Positions 27,301 to 39,400 of a stretch of DNA of 53,081 nucleotides are shown piece by piece; the first letter of the stretch is position 1; each line of letters opens with the position of its first letter. The stretch lies in assembly GCF_900112085.1 (NCBI RefSeq), contig NZ_FOJY01000012.1:1-53081 (forward strand), in the 5' to 3' direction. Made by a program: the position numbers and the translations under genes. This DNA comes from Acetitomaculum ruminis DSM 5522. Its GTDB lineage: Bacteria > Bacillota > Clostridia > Lachnospirales > Lachnospiraceae. The notes below the pieces were generated by a model. It worked only from the letters and a program-made list of their open reading frames with translations, did not search any database and was not told the DNA's origin.

Positions 27301-28196
27301 TTGAAATTCATTTAAGTCTTGCAGCTAAGGCTTTAGGATTTAATGTTTCCACACCTGTATTTGACGGTGCAAATGAGATTGACATTCAGGATACCCTTGA
27401 ACTGGCAAATGATTATGTAAATCTTGAATGGGATGAATTCTATGATAAATATGTGGACACCCTTCGTCCTGAAGTAATGGGATTCTTGGATGAAAACAAA
27501 GCCCATAGAGAATTGTGGAGAGGCGTTCCAATAAACAAAGACGGAAAGGTTCAGCTTCGTGACGGACGTACAGGAGAACCATTTGATTCACCGGTAACAA
27601 TCGGACACATGCATTACCTGAAACTTCACCATTTGGTAGACGATAAAATCCATGCCCGTTCAACCGGTCCATACTCACTTGTAACTCAGCAGCCACTTGG
27701 TGGTAAGGCACAGTTTGGTGGACAGCGTTTTGGAGAGATGGAAGTTTGGGCTCTTGAAGCTTATGGCGCAGCTTATACTCTTCAAGAAATCCTTACCGTT
27801 AAGTCTGATGATGTAATCGGACGTGTAAAAACATACGAGGCTATTATTAAAGGAGATAATATTCCTGATCCGGGAGTTCCTGAATCATTCAAGGTTCTTC
27901 TTAAAGAACTTCAGTCATTGGGACTTGATGTAAGAGTTCTTAAAGAAGACGGTTCAGAAGTGGAAATAATGGAAAACCTCGAAGAAACCAATACAAGCTT
28001 TAACTCCTTGATTGAAGGAGATTCAAAGGATTATGCAGCATTTGACAACAGTGAGTCCTTCAATGGATTTTCAAAACAGGAATTCAACACAGAAGGCGAG
28101 CTGGAAGAAGTTGAGGAAGAAGATTCAGATGATGACTTTGATGATGCTGATGACTCCGATTTTATAGGCATAAATCCAGACCTTGACTTGGATTAA
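24315..28196 (+). CDS. rpoB: RNA polymerase beta subunit
   Basis: The 1293-residue protein has the beta subunit features: the rifampicin-region stretch [16 protein letters not shown] with [12 protein letters not shown], the [17 protein letters not shown] loop, and near the C-terminus [18 protein letters not shown]. An acidic tail ([19 protein letters not shown]) ends the protein. It forms the catalytic core with beta prime. The rifampicin-region residues look wild type as far as can be seen. rpoC follows after 36 bases. Confidence 0.98.
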   Translation: MEKNRIHPEKSGKSVRMSYSRRNEVLEMPNLIEVQKNSYQWFLGEGLKEVFEDIFPISDYAGHLSLDFVSFQLCENDKKYTIEECKERDATYAAPLKVKVRLFNKEKSEINDHEVFMGDLPLMTETGTFVINGAERVIVSQLVRSPGIYYAVAHDKIGKKLYSCTVIPNRGAWLEYETDSNDVFYVRVDRTRKVPITVFIRALGVGTNEEIIELFGEEPKIIASFGKDPSTSYEEGLLELYKKIRPGEPLNVDNAENLISNMFFDPRRYDLAKVGRYKFNKKLALRNRIRNCVLAEDVIDENTGEILAEAGTVVNAELADAIQNAAAPFVWIKCEDRNVKVLSNLMVDITEYVDCNPEELGIKELVYYPVLERILQEHNEKENATDEELLEELKKNAHDLVPKHITKEDIMASINYNMHLEYDLGNKDDIDHLGNRRIRAVGELLQNQYRIGLSRLERVVRERMQTQDLGTISPQSLINIKPVTAAVKEFFGSSQLSQFMDQNNPLGELTHKRRLSALGPGGLSRDRAGFEVRDVHYSHYGRMCPIETPEGPNIGLINSLATYARINEYGFIEAPYRKIDKTDPKNPRVTDEVVYMAADEEDNYHVAQANEALDAEGHFVRNSVSGRYRAETQEYEKGMFDYMDVSPKMVFSVATALIPFLENDDANRALMGSNMQRQAVPLLTTEAPVVGTGLEEKTAVDSGVCVVAKKDGVVERATSKEIWMRYDDGEREVIKLTKFARSNQSNCYNQKPIVFKGETVKAGDVIADGPSTSNGEIALGKNPLIGFMTWEGYNYEDAVLLSERLVQDDVYTSVHIEEYNAESRDTKLGPEDITRDVPGVGDDALKDLDERGIIRIGAEVRAGDILVGKVTPKGETELTAEERLLRAIFGEKAREVRDTSLKVPHGEYGIVVDAKVFSRENGDELPPGVNQSVRIYIAQKRKISVGDKMAGRHGNKGVVSRVLPVEDMPFLPNGRPLDIVLNPLGVPSRMNIGQVLEIHLSLAAKALGFNVSTPVFDGANEIDIQDTLELANDYVNLEWDEFYDKYVDTLRPEVMGFLDENKAHRELWRGVPINKDGKVQLRDGRTGEPFDSPVTIGHMHYLKLHHLVDDKIHARSTGPYSLVTQQPLGGKAQFGGQRFGEMEVWALEAYGAAYTLQEILTVKSDDVIGRVKTYEAIIKGDNIPDPGVPESFKVLLKELQSLGLDVRVLKEDGSEVEIMENLEETNTSFNSLIEGDSKDYAAFDNSESFNGFSKQEFNTEGELEEVEEEDSDDDFDDADDSDFIGINPDLDLD

Positions 28197-28232
28197 ATCC
28201 ATATCTTAATGATTAGAAAAGGAGAGTAGCGC

Positions 28233-31200
28233 ATGCCAGGAACAACAAATAATGAAACATATCAACCAATTTCATTTGATGCCATTAAAATTGGCTTAGC
28301 ATCACCTGAAAAAATCAGAGAGTGGTCAAAGGGAGAAGTAAGAAAGCCTGAAACCATTAACTATAGAACATTAAAACCGGAAAAAGACGGTTTATTCTGC
28401 GAAAAAATCTTTGGACCAAGCAAGGACTGGGAATGCCATTGTGGAAAGTTCAAGAAAATTCGTTATAAAGGCGTTGTTTGTGACCGATGCGGAGTAGAGG
28501 TTACAAAAGCCAGCGTTAGACGTGAGCGTATGGGGCACATTGAACTTGCAGCCCCTGTGTCCCACATCTGGTATTTCAAGGGAATCCCTAGCCGTATGGG
28601 ACTTATACTTGATCTTTCTCCAAGAACTTTGGAAAAAGTATTATATTTTGCTTCATATATTGTACTTGAGTCAGATATTTCAGAACTTGCTTACAAACAG
28701 GTTCTTTCTGAAAGAGAGTACCAGGAGGCAAGGGAAAAATATGGTAGAACTTTCAGAGTAGGTATGGGAGCTGAGGCCATTTTAGAGCTTTTAAAAGCTA
28801 TAGACCTTGAAAAAGATGCAAGAGAACTTCGTACCGAATTAAAAACAGCCAGTGGACAAAAGAAAGCTCGTATTATTAAGAGATTAGAGGTTGTTGAAGC
28901 CTTCCGTGAATCAGGAAACAAACCTGAATGGATGATTATGACGGTAATTCCTGTTATACCACCGGATCTTCGTCCTATGGTTCAATTAGACGGTGGTAGA
29001 TTTGCTACATCAGATTTAAATGATCTTTACAGAAGAATTATTAATAGAAACAACCGTTTAAGCAGACTTTTAGATTTGGGAGCACCTGATATCATTGTAA
29101 GAAATGAAAAGAGAATGCTTCAGGAGGCTGTAGATGCTTTAATTGATAATGGAAGAAGAGGTCGTCCTGTAACCGGACCTGGAAACAGAGCTCTTAAATC
29201 ATTATCTGACATGCTTAAAGGTAAAGGCGGTCGTTTCCGTCAGAACTTACTTGGAAAGAGAGTTGACTACTCAGGACGTTCAGTTATCGTTGTTGGTCCT
29301 GAGTTGAAGATATATCAATGCGGACTTCCAAAAGAAATGGCTATAGAACTTTTTAAACCTTTTGTTATGAAAGAACTTGTAGCCAATGGAACAGCTCATA
29401 ACATTAAAAATGCCAAGAAAATGGTTGAGAGACTTCAGACAGAAGTATGGGATGTCTTAGAAGATGTAATTAAAGAGCATCCGGTTATGCTTAACCGTGC
29501 CCCTACACTTCATAGACTTGGTATTCAGGCTTTTGAGCCTATACTTGTAGAAGGAAAAGCTATCAAGCTTCATCCGCTTGTTTGTACAGCTTACAATGCT
29601 GACTTTGACGGTGACCAGATGGCTGTGCATCTTCCACTTACTGTTGAAGCACAGGCAGAATGCCGTTTCCTTCTTCTTTCACCAAACAACCTCTTAAAAC
29701 CATCAGACGGTGGCCCTGTAGCAGTTCCTTCACAGGATATGGTTCTTGGTATTTATTATCTTACACAGGTAAGAAAGAAGATAGAAGATAACGAAAATCC
29801 CAAATTTTATAAGAGTAAAAATGAAGCTATTTTAGCTTATGAAAACAGAGTAATTACCCTCCACGAAGAAGTTAAAGTGCGTATGACAAAGAAACATCCA
29901 GACGGTACTGTACATAGTGGAATAATTGTTACTACAGTAGGAAAGCTCTTATTTAACGAAATTTTACCTCAGGATTTGGGATATGTTGACAGATCTATTC
30001 CTGAAAATGAATTTGTTTTAGAAGTTGATTTTCTTGTTAAAAAGAAAGAATTAAAACAGATTCTTGAAAAAGTAATTAACAATCATGGTGCTACAAAGAC
30101 TGCCGAAGTTCTTGATGATGTTAAATCCATAGGATACAAATTCTCAACAAGAGCAGCCATGACCGTTTCAATTTCCGATATGACCGTTCCACCGGAAAAA
30201 CCGGAAATGATAAAGAAAGCACAGGATACTGTTGATAAAATTACAAGAAACTTCAAGCGTGGACTTATTACAGACGAGGAGCGTTATAAAGAAGTTGTTG
30301 AAACCTGGAAAAAGACTGACGATGACCTTACAAAGGTACTTCTTGAGGGATTTGATAAATATAACAACATTAAGATGATGGCCGATTCAGGAGCCCGTGG
30401 TTCTGATAAGCAGATTAAACAGCTTGCCGGAATGCGTGGACTTATGGCAGATACTACAGGTCGTACTATCGAGCTTCCTATTAAATCAAACTTCCGTGAG
30501 GGTCTTGATGTACTTGAATACTTTATGTCAGCTCATGGAGCCCGTAAGGGACTTTCAGATACAGCTCTTCGTACAGCCGATTCAGGATATCTTACCAGAC
30601 GTTTGGTTGATGTATCCCAGGAGCTTATTATTTCACAGATTGATTGTGTGGAAGAAGGAGAAGAGATTCCTGGAATGTATGTAACTGCATTTATGGATGG
30701 TAAGGAAGAAATTGAATCACTTCAGGAGCGTATTACCGGTAGATATGCCTGTGACAATCTTGTAGATGCAAATGGAAATATAATTGTAAAGGCTAACCAC
30801 ATTATTACTCCTAACAGAGCTGCCGAAGTTATGGCAAAGGGAGTAGATGAGAATGGCAACCCTCTTACAAAGGTTAAGATTCGTACTATTCTTACCTGTA
30901 GATCCCATAATGGTATCTGTGCAAAATGCTATGGTGCAAATATGGCAACAGGAGAGGCAGTACAGGTTGGAGAGGCAGTTGGAATTATAGCTGCTCAGTC
31001 CATTGGTGAACCTGGTACACAGCTTACCATGAGAACCTTCCATACCGGAGGAGTTGCCGGTGATGATATCACACAGGGTCTTCCTCGTGTTGAGGAGCTT
31101 TTTGAAGCAAGAAAACCTAAGGGACTTGCTATTATTTCTGAATTTGCCGGAAAAGTTGAAATCAGAGATATTAAGAAGAAGAGAGAAGTTGTTGTAACAA

Positions 31201-31874
31201 ACAACGAAACAGGTGATTCAAAGGCTTATCTTATTCCATTTGGTTCAAGAATCAAGGTATTTGACGGTGATGAAATTGAAGCCGGTGATGAACTTACTGA
31301 AGGTAGTGTAAATCCACATGATATCCTTAAAATTAAGGGAATCAGAGCTGTTCAGGATTATATGCTTAGAGAAGTTCAAAGAGTTTACAGACTTCAGGGT
31401 GTTGAAATCAATGATAAACATATCGAAGTTATTGTTAGACAGATGCTTAAGAAAGTCAGAGTTGAAGATAATGGAGATACAGAGTTCCTTCCTGGAACAT
31501 TAGTTGATTTAATGGACTTTGAAGATGCAAATAAAAAGATGAGAGATGAAGAGTTAGAAGAGGCAGAAGGTAAACGTATCCTTTTAGGTATCACTAAAGC
31601 CTCCCTTGCCACTAATTCATTCCTTTCTGCCGCTTCATTCCAGGAGACAACAAAAGTTCTTACTGATGCTGCCATAAAAGGAAAGATAGATCCACTTGTA
31701 GGTTTGAAGGAAAATGTTATCATCGGAAAACTGATTCCTGCCGGAACAGGTATGAAGCGTTATCAGTCAGTTAAATTGGACTGTGACGAAAAAGAAGATG
31801 AAATCCTTGATTACGATGATGGATTTGAAGATAATATAATATCTTCTGATGGCGAATTAAATTTTGAAGATTAA
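28233..31874 (+). CDS. rpoC: RNA polymerase beta prime subunit
   Basis: The 1213-residue protein carries the N-terminal zinc site (CHCG ... CDRCG), the catalytic triad [12 protein letters not shown] holding the active-site magnesium, the bridge-helix region [19 protein letters not shown] and the second zinc region ([13 protein letters not shown]). It lacks the large insertions of Gram-negative versions. It ends the rpoBC unit, and a strong terminator follows. Confidence 0.98.
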   Translation: MPGTTNNETYQPISFDAIKIGLASPEKIREWSKGEVRKPETINYRTLKPEKDGLFCEKIFGPSKDWECHCGKFKKIRYKGVVCDRCGVEVTKASVRRERMGHIELAAPVSHIWYFKGIPSRMGLILDLSPRTLEKVLYFASYIVLESDISELAYKQVLSEREYQEAREKYGRTFRVGMGAEAILELLKAIDLEKDARELRTELKTASGQKKARIIKRLEVVEAFRESGNKPEWMIMTVIPVIPPDLRPMVQLDGGRFATSDLNDLYRRIINRNNRLSRLLDLGAPDIIVRNEKRMLQEAVDALIDNGRRGRPVTGPGNRALKSLSDMLKGKGGRFRQNLLGKRVDYSGRSVIVVGPELKIYQCGLPKEMAIELFKPFVMKELVANGTAHNIKNAKKMVERLQTEVWDVLEDVIKEHPVMLNRAPTLHRLGIQAFEPILVEGKAIKLHPLVCTAYNADFDGDQMAVHLPLTVEAQAECRFLLLSPNNLLKPSDGGPVAVPSQDMVLGIYYLTQVRKKIEDNENPKFYKSKNEAILAYENRVITLHEEVKVRMTKKHPDGTVHSGIIVTTVGKLLFNEILPQDLGYVDRSIPENEFVLEVDFLVKKKELKQILEKVINNHGATKTAEVLDDVKSIGYKFSTRAAMTVSISDMTVPPEKPEMIKKAQDTVDKITRNFKRGLITDEERYKEVVETWKKTDDDLTKVLLEGFDKYNNIKMMADSGARGSDKQIKQLAGMRGLMADTTGRTIELPIKSNFREGLDVLEYFMSAHGARKGLSDTALRTADSGYLTRRLVDVSQELIISQIDCVEEGEEIPGMYVTAFMDGKEEIESLQERITGRYACDNLVDANGNIIVKANHIITPNRAAEVMAKGVDENGNPLTKVKIRTILTCRSHNGICAKCYGANMATGEAVQVGEAVGIIAAQSIGEPGTQLTMRTFHTGGVAGDDITQGLPRVEELFEARKPKGLAIISEFAGKVEIRDIKKKREVVVTNNETGDSKAYLIPFGSRIKVFDGDEIEAGDELTEGSVNPHDILKIKGIRAVQDYMLREVQRVYRLQGVEINDKHIEVIVRQMLKKVRVEDNGDTEFLPGTLVDLMDFEDANKKMRDEELEEAEGKRILLGITKASLATNSFLSAASFQETTKVLTDAAIKGKIDPLVGLKENVIIGKLIPAGTGMKRYQSVKLDCDEKEDEILDYDDGFEDNIISSDGELNFED

Positions 31875-31894
31875 ATATCAAAATAATTTATAAT

Positions 31895-31945
31895 AAAAAC
31901 TGACCATTGCCTTGCTTATTGTGAGGCAATGGTCAGTTTTTATTA
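31895..31945. terminator. Strong bidirectional terminator after rpoC
   Basis: AAAACTGACCATTGCCT pairs with AGGCAATGGTCAGTTTT, with T-rich flanks on both strands. It serves rpoC on the plus strand and may also serve yedK, about 130 bases away, on the minus strand. Confidence 0.9.
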
Positions 31946-32075
31946 TAAAAGCAAAAAAAGGATTGGCTCTTAATAAAAGAACCAACCCTTGGTTTTGAGT
32001 CATTTTTTTAAAAATGCAAACATTTTGTCTGCTGTAATTATTGATGAACAAAAGCTTATCCCTTTTGTTCAAAAG

Positions 32076-32681
32076 TCATTTAAATCTTGGTATTCTTGCA
32101 GAAAAATCAAATTCCATCTGATGAACTTCAGATTGTTTTTCGAGATCAACCTGCTGCCTATAAAGAAAACTCCTAAGTAATTTTTGATTATTTATCCAAG
32201 CGTAAATTTCTTCTTCCGAGATAATAACCGGCATTCTATCATGCACTTTTTCTACAGAAGAGTTTGCTTTGGTAGTTAAAATTTCAAAGTGTGCTTCGTT
32301 ATCAAATAAATCGTAGAATCCCGCCAGGTACAAAAGATTTTCTGATGTACTGAAAAAAGCTGATTTCTCCTTGTACAATGACCATTCGAAGAAACATTTG
32401 GCAGGAACCACTGCACGGCGATTTTTTATAGCCTTTTTAAAAATCGCCTTGTTTAAAACGTTTTCAGAACGGGCATTAAATATAATACCGTTTGAACAAT
32501 TACCTACAATACCCCATCTTTGGATGCAGGCCTTCAGCTCTCCATCTACACTCATAATGACAGGTGCTTTGTCACCTGGATGTATATCCTTACTTGGAAA
32601 GTGAGCAACATCTTCCTCATACTTAAAGTTTTCTGTTATATGCTTAATTACACCTTCGTCAATGTAGTATCTTCCACACAT
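32076..32681 (-). CDS. yedK: SOS-response-associated abasic-site protein (YedK/HMCES family)
   Basis: The 201-residue protein begins MCGRYYID: after Met removal Cys2 forms the covalent link to abasic sites in single-stranded DNA. FNARSE, CFFEW and KVHDRMPVII are the other family landmarks. It protects abasic sites at replication forks. It lies in an island between rpoC and rpsL, 19 bases downstream of a small unknown gene on the same strand. No LexA-type box was recognised. Confidence 0.93.
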   Translation of the reverse strand: MCGRYYIDEGVIKHITENFKYEEDVAHFPSKDIHPGDKAPVIMSVDGELKACIQRWGIVGNCSNGIIFNARSENVLNKAIFKKAIKNRRAVVPAKCFFEWSLYKEKSAFFSTSENLLYLAGFYDLFDNEAHFEILTTKANSSVEKVHDRMPVIISEEEIYAWINNQKLLRSFLYRQQVDLEKQSEVHQMEFDFSARIPRFK

Positions 32682-32700
32682 AAAATCACTCTCCGAAAAA

Positions 32701-32955
32701 CTAAAACCAGTGTTTGATGTTTGTGATAGCTTTTGATTTGGAGATAATGTCGTTTGTATTTTCTTTAAGATAATATCTTATCATCGATAACTCATCCGTT
32801 GAAAACCCTTTACTTTCAACAATTTCACAGGAAGGAACTTTTGCTTCCACAAAATCGGTGCCATTTCTCTCAAATCGCACAGAAACAAAATTTCTGCCAG
32901 CATTATTAACTACGGCAGAAAATATCATTTCAATGTTTTCCTCATTGACTGACAT
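32701..32955 (-). CDS. Small protein of unknown function
   Basis: The 84-residue protein starts MSVNEENIEMIFSAVVNNAG and ends AITNIKHWF. No membrane segment or known motif was seen. AAGGAGG lies 8 bases before the ATG at 32955; a longer upstream frame lacks such a site. It is cotranscribed with yedK, by spacing. I do not recognise the family; the charged, mixed alpha/beta composition suggests a soluble protein. Confidence 0.75.
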   Translation of the reverse strand: MSVNEENIEMIFSAVVNNAGRNFVSVRFERNGTDFVEAKVPSCEIVESKGFSTDELSMIRYYLKENTNDIISKSKAITNIKHWF

Positions 32956-33157
32956 AATTATATCCTCCTTGATAATGTTATATAATCCTTTAAATCTCCA
33001 CATAAAACAAAAATACAACCATTTACAATAAATGCTGCCAAACCAAGCAGATTTAGGATGATATCATAAATAAAATTATATATTCGTTTCTGAATAGTTT
33101 ATCGGAATAATAAAGAAAAAATTAAAAAAAAGAATATTAAAAAAAAATAAAAAAAGA

Positions 33158-33186
33158 TTGACTAATTAAAAACCTAGGGTTATTAT
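33158..33186 (+). promoter_or_regulatory. Promoter upstream of the cobalamin riboswitch
   Basis: TTGACT (33158-33163), 17 bases, TATTAT (33181-33186). Confidence 0.75.
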
Positions 33187-33209
33187 TATTTAGTAACAGA
33201 ATTATAAAT

Positions 33210-33345
33210 GTCAAGTCTCTGTGTATTTGGAGTTAAAAGGAGAACAGGTCAAAGTCCTGTACGGTTACCGCCACTGTAGTCGCATAAGCGAAAGTCAGGA
33301 AGCCTACTTGAGTTATGATTGGTTGGAGAGTAAGTATTTGGCGTA
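33210..33345 (+). promoter_or_regulatory. Cobalamin riboswitch
   Basis: The core elements are present in order: GTCCTGTACGG, then TACCGCCACTGTA (the B12-box) and GTCAGGAAGCC, after AAAAGGAGAACAGGTC. A terminator hairpin follows at 33350. With B12 bound the gene would be switched off, and in B12 shortage the large exported protein would be made. Recognised by consensus; not folded computationally. Confidence 0.9.
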
Positions 33346-33349
33346 TTCG

Positions 33350-33390
33350 GGTCATGATATCTCTTTAGAGGGATATTGTGACCTTTTTTA
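33350..33390 (+). terminator. Riboswitch-controlled terminator
   Basis: GGTCATGATATC (33350-33361) pairs with GATATTGTGACC (33372-33383), including two wobble pairs, followed by six T. It lies between the B12-box and the coding start. Confidence 0.88.
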
Positions 33391-33442
33391 TTTATAAATC
33401 CCTGATATTTATTCTTTGAGATTTGTTAAATGGAGGTATTAT

Positions 33443-36400
33443 ATGAAAAATAAGCAAAGGATAGCTTTGGTTCTTGCAGCTTTGATGATGACAACATCTT
33501 CTACACCTGAAGCATTGTTGACCTCGTATGCTGCAGAAAACAATCAAACAATGGCGTCAGAAACCCAGGATGATAATTTATCCAATGATACATCCCAGTC
33601 AACACAGGAAGATGCCGAGAATCTTGAATATCTAAATAAGGTAAAGGATTCTTTTTCATATGGCTCATTAAGTCCTGTATATGGAACTGATACAAATGCC
33701 ATTGACTTTTTTAAATCAAAAATAGAAGCCAAGGGGTATGAAGGTGTTGAAGTATCAATTGAAAATACAGAATACACATCAACATCAGAAGTATTAAAAG
33801 ACTATGCATCAATAGCAGGTGATGGAACAATCAATTACCTGAATTATGACCTTGAGAATTATTCAAAAATGAATAATCAGAAGTATGCAGGAATAAATGT
33901 AACCTTCAAGCTTAAAAAAGGAAATGCTCAAACTACTTTAGTAAAACAGGTAAATGTAAAATGGGATGAAGACAAGGTAAAAGAGCAACTGACTTCAAAA
34001 ATAGCTGATAAAATTACAGAAGATGATATAAAAGGTGATAACGAAAATCTTGATGAAGTAAAAGAAAATCTTAAACTTCCAAATTCTGTAAGTGGAGCCG
34101 GATTTGCAGATATTACATGGACTTCTTCAAATAAAAATGTAATTGCCATAACAGGATATTCATGGGATGATTTTTCAAAAGGAACGATAACACAGCCTGA
34201 TGAAGACACAGATGTAACTTTGACAGCAAATATCAAATTTAACAAGACAGATTATTCTGACAAAGAAATATCCATAGAAAAGAAATTTGTAGTCACGGTA
34301 AAAGCAATTGATAAAGCAGGCGTACTTGCACAAATGCAGGAAAAACTTGACACCTATTATCCGGAAAGCTGTGTAACGGATTTTAATACCGGAAGCAAGA
34401 TGGATAAAGATGCCATTACAGGTGATTTTAATTTTCCTAGTCTTAAAAAGAGTAAAATGCCTGACAGTAGCGGTTACAAAATATCTTTTACATCTACAGA
34501 TACTACTGTAAACGGTTTTCATGTCAATATAATGAGACCTTTACCAGGAGAAGAATCAAAGGTAGTTACAGTAACTGCAAAATTAGAGGATAGAAATAAT
34601 AAAGAGCTTTATGTAACTAAAGACCTTAAATTTACAATTAAACCGATTACCAGTGAAGAAATAGATGAACAGGCAGCTCTTATAGAGAAAATAAAAGCTG
34701 ATTTAAAAACTGGTTTATTAGGAACTAATACAGATGCTGAAAATATTACTACAAACCTGGCAACAATCTATTCAGGTTCTTATGATTCAGAAGGAAATGT
34801 TAATTGGGCTAAAAACAAAAATCAATCTTCTGGAATAGGAGTTAAGGTAGAAAGTTTTAAATCTGATAATGAAGACATTATAGCATCTGGTACATTAAAA
34901 TATGTTGCTACACCAAAATATAATACCAATGTAACTGTATCTGCATTATTATCCAGCGAGCTATTTGAAAAATATGCTATTGCATATCCGGATAATAAAG
35001 ATTTTGCAAAATTATATCAGCAGGAAGTAACAACTACATTTAAAGTAACCGGTACTGATGGAGAAAAACAGGCTGATGAGCCGAATGCAGCAGATGTAGA
35101 ATATTTGAAAAATGTTCAGGATTCCTTCGGATATGGTGCATTTACTCCTGAATACGGAACAGATACCAATATAGTTGAATTTATTAATAAAAAAATCAAG
35201 AGTAAAGGTTTTGAAGATGTAGGAGTTGAGTTTATTTCAGCAAGCATAGATAATACATCTTCTGCCCTTGAAAATTATTCAGGAATTGAGGCAAATGGTG
35301 ATTTAAAATACTTAAATTATGACTTAAATAACAAACCAAGCTCTTTCTGGCAAAAAATTGCTTATTGGAATGCTAATTTCAAGCTTACATACAAAACTGC
35401 CACAGCAGAATTTACAAAAAGAGTAAATCTTAACTGGGACGAAGAAAAAATCAAAGACCAGTTAAAAACAAACGCAGCAGACAAAGTAACAGAAGATACT
35501 ATAAAAGGTAATAACGAGTCTTTGGATACAGTTAAAGAAGATATGAAATTACCTGTAGCAATTGATGGTGCTTCTTATGTAGATGTGAAGTGGACTTCAT
35601 CTGATAGTGATGTGATTGCGATAAAAGAAGCTTCAGGTTATGGAGCTACAAGTTGTGATGCAAAAGTATCAAGACCGACAGAAGATAAAACAGTAAAACT
35701 TACTGCTACATTTAAATTTACACAAACTGATTACGGTTCAAAAGATATTACCATTACAAAGGATTTTGATGTAACTGTTAAAGCTGTTAATGCCCAGGAA
35801 ATTATGGCAGAGATGCAAAAACAGTTAGACGATAATTACACAACAGACAAATTAAAGGGATTCTACAGTGGAAATGCAATAAATGCAGATGCAGTAGATG
35901 AAGACATTTTGTTTGTATCAGGTAGAAAAACCGGCGTTGATAATTACAGTGATTATACCTTTGAAGTACTTTCAGACAGCGATAATGTAGAAATCTCAGG
36001 TTATAGAGCAAGTATTTACAGACCGTTAGTTGGACAGGAAGCAACAAAAGCTAAAATTACTATAAAGATGACAAATAAGAACAATAAAGCTCTTAGTGTC
36101 ACAAAAGATTTCGAATTTACTTTAAAACCAATTGAGCAAAGTGAATTAGATGCAGCAGCAAAACTTATGAATGCAGCAAAAGAAGATTATAAAAATGCTC
36201 TTCTTGGAGAAAATGAAGATATAGATCATATTACAAAAAATATGAAACGCTTTTTTGAAGTAAGATATGATGAAAGTGGAAATCTTTATTATGCAAGAAC
36301 AAAAAGTAATGAAATCGGAACAGGAATAATATTAGACGAATTAAATACAACAGATCCTTTAAATACCGGTCATTATTTTGATACAAGCGATACAACAATT

Positions 36401-39400
36401 TTAGGAACAAACAGCCTTGTATTAGTTAGCACTCCAAAATATAACACTAAAGTAACAATCAATTCATTGCTTACAAGTGGAGAATTTGGAAAATATGCAA
36501 AGAAATATCCAGAAAATGAAGATTTTGCAAAGCTTTACAGACAGCCGGTATCAGTAGATGTTACAGTACTGGGAACTGATGGTGAAGATCCAAATCTTGA
36601 AAAACAGGATATTCAGGTTAAATTTGCCCTTTCAGGAGATACATTACACAAAGATGGCCCTCATGATGCATATCTTTGGTGGATTACCCAGACAGAAGTT
36701 ACTGTAAAAGAAGATGATACAGTAATGGAACTTCTTAAGAAGATTTTAGCAGATAACAATTACACCTTTGAAGGAAGCGATAGCTACATAAGCTCAATAA
36801 CAACCCCGGAAGGTCTTAAATTGGCTGAAAAAGACAATGGTGAGATGAGCGGCTGGATGTATTCAGTAAATGGTGAAATACCTGGAGTGTATGCAAACCA
36901 GTATAAATTAAAAGCCGGAGATGTTGTTCAGTGGTTTTACAGCGATGACGGAAAGGCAGTTGAGGTTCCTGAAAAACAGGAAGAACCTGATGCAGCTGAT
37001 GTAGAATACTTAAATAATGTTGTAAGTAAGTTTGCTTATGGTACATTTACTCCTGTATATGGAAAAGATACAAATATTTGTGAATATCTGAAAAATGAAA
37101 TAGAAAGCAAAGGCTTTGAAGGAGTAGAGGTAAAACTTGCCAGTGCAAATGTAGCCGGTTCATCAGTTTCAATTGCAGACTGTGCCGGAATTGCCAAAAA
37201 TGGAGACATAACCTACCTCAACTATGATTTAAATAATAAACCTGGTATGTTCTGGCAAAAAACAGCATATTGGGAAGCTAACTTTGAGTTAATATATAAA
37301 ACTGCAAAAACAGACCTAAAAAAACAGATTAATATTCCTTGGGATATAGACAAGGTAAAAGCACAGGTAAAAACAAATGTAGTAGATAAAGTTACACCGG
37401 ATTCAATTAAGGGAGAAAATGATTCATTAGATAAAGTAACTACAGATATTACATTACCTATTCGCTTTAATGATGCTTCTTATGTAACTGTACAATGGGA
37501 ATCATCAGATGAAAGCGTAATTGCAATAGAAACACCAACAGGAGTATTACCAACTACTTGCAATGCAAAAGTATCAAGAACAGATGTAGATAAAACAGTA
37601 AAACTTACTGCTACATTCACATTTATTCAGACAGAGTCTGATGCAGAAGCCATTACACTTACAAAAGATTATGATGTAACAGTTTCCAGAATTGATACAA
37701 AAGAAATCCTGGAAGAAATGCAGAAAAAACTTGATGACAATTATACAATGGAAAAACTCACCAACTTCTATGCAGGTACACCTTTGGTTGCAGATGCAGT
37801 TGATGACGATATTCAGCTTTTGACATCAAGAAAAACAGGAATCAGTGGAAATTACAAATATGAAGCTATAGCCAATACTGACAACCTTGAGGTGTTTGGC
37901 TACAGAATAAGCGTCTATAGACCATTACCGGGTGAAGAAGCACAAAAGGCTTCCTTTACAATTAAAATGACCGACAAGGACAATACAGCCCTTAGTGTAA
38001 CAAAGACCTTTAATCTTACATTAAAGCCGATTGCACAAAGTGAAATCGATGAGACTATCAGACTCATGGAAGCTGCAAAGAAAGATTATTCCAATGCAAT
38101 TCTTGGAGAAAACAGCGATATAAATCATATCGAAAAAGATATGCGCAGTTTCCAGGAAGTAAGATTTGGCGAAAATGGAAATCTTTTCTACGCAAGAAAT
38201 TACAAAGAAAAAATCGGAAATGGTATTATTTTAGATGAGTTAAATCCTGATGTACCTTTGGATTCAGGACATTACTTTGATACAAGTAATGATGCTATTA
38301 TCGGAGAAAATTCTCTGAAATTATACAAAACACCACAATACAATACTGTAATTAATATTAAATCATTATTAACAAGTGGTGAATTTGGAAAATATGCAAA
38401 GAAATATCCTGAAAATGAGGATTTTGCAAAATTATACAGACAGCCTGTATCAGTTGATGTACTGGTATTAGGTACAGATGGTGAAGATCCTGGAACAGAG
38501 AAACAGGATATTAATGTAAGTTTTGGAATTTATGGAAATAAAAAACTTGGAGAGGGTAGTTATTCAAAACTTGAAACATGGTTTACAAATGCCAATGTTA
38601 CAGTTAAAGAAGGAACTACAGTTATGGAACTCCTTAAAAAAATGCTTGAAGCAAATCACTATACCTATGAAGGCAGCTCAAATTATATTTCTGCCATCAC
38701 AACACCTGACGGTTACAGACTCGCAGAGTTTGATGAGGGAGAAATGAGTGGCTGGATGTACACAGTAAATGGTGTACTAGCAGATGTTTATGCTAATGCA
38801 TACACATTAAAAAATGGTGATGTAGTGTCCTGGTTCTATTCACCAAACGGAACTGTAGAGGAGCTTCCACAGGAAAATAATGATGAAACAGAAGCAAAAG
38901 CTGTGGATGCACTCATTGAAGCTATCGGAAATGTTACATATACAGCAGAAAGCAAAGCTTTAATAGAAGCAGCAAGAAGTGCCTATGAAAAATTAACAGA
39001 AGCACAAAAAGCACTAGTAAGCAAATTAGAAACATTAGAAACAGCAGAAAAAGCCTATGAAAAGCTTGAAGAAGAGGCAAAAGATAAAGAAAGTGCAAAA
39101 GCTGTAGACGAACTGATAGAAAAAATCGGAGAAGTAAAAGCAACAGCAGAAAGCAAAGCTTTAATAGAAGCAGCAAGAAGTGCCTATGAAAAATTAACAG
39201 AAGCACAAAAAGCATTAGTAAGCAAATTAGAAACATTAGAGACATCAGAAAAAACCTATGATGAGCTTACACATGTAGCTGATTTAACATTAAAGAAAAC
39301 TTCAGCATCATTGTATGAAGGTGCAACAACAAAAATTATTCCACTTGTAGCACCAGATACAGCTATAGAAAAAGGCGTAATCTACACAAGCTCAAATGAA

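Noticed and set aside
38934-39245. Leu/Phe-rich minus-strand frame opposite the helical repeats
   Set aside because: It is a shadow of the repeats in the giant gene with no start signal.
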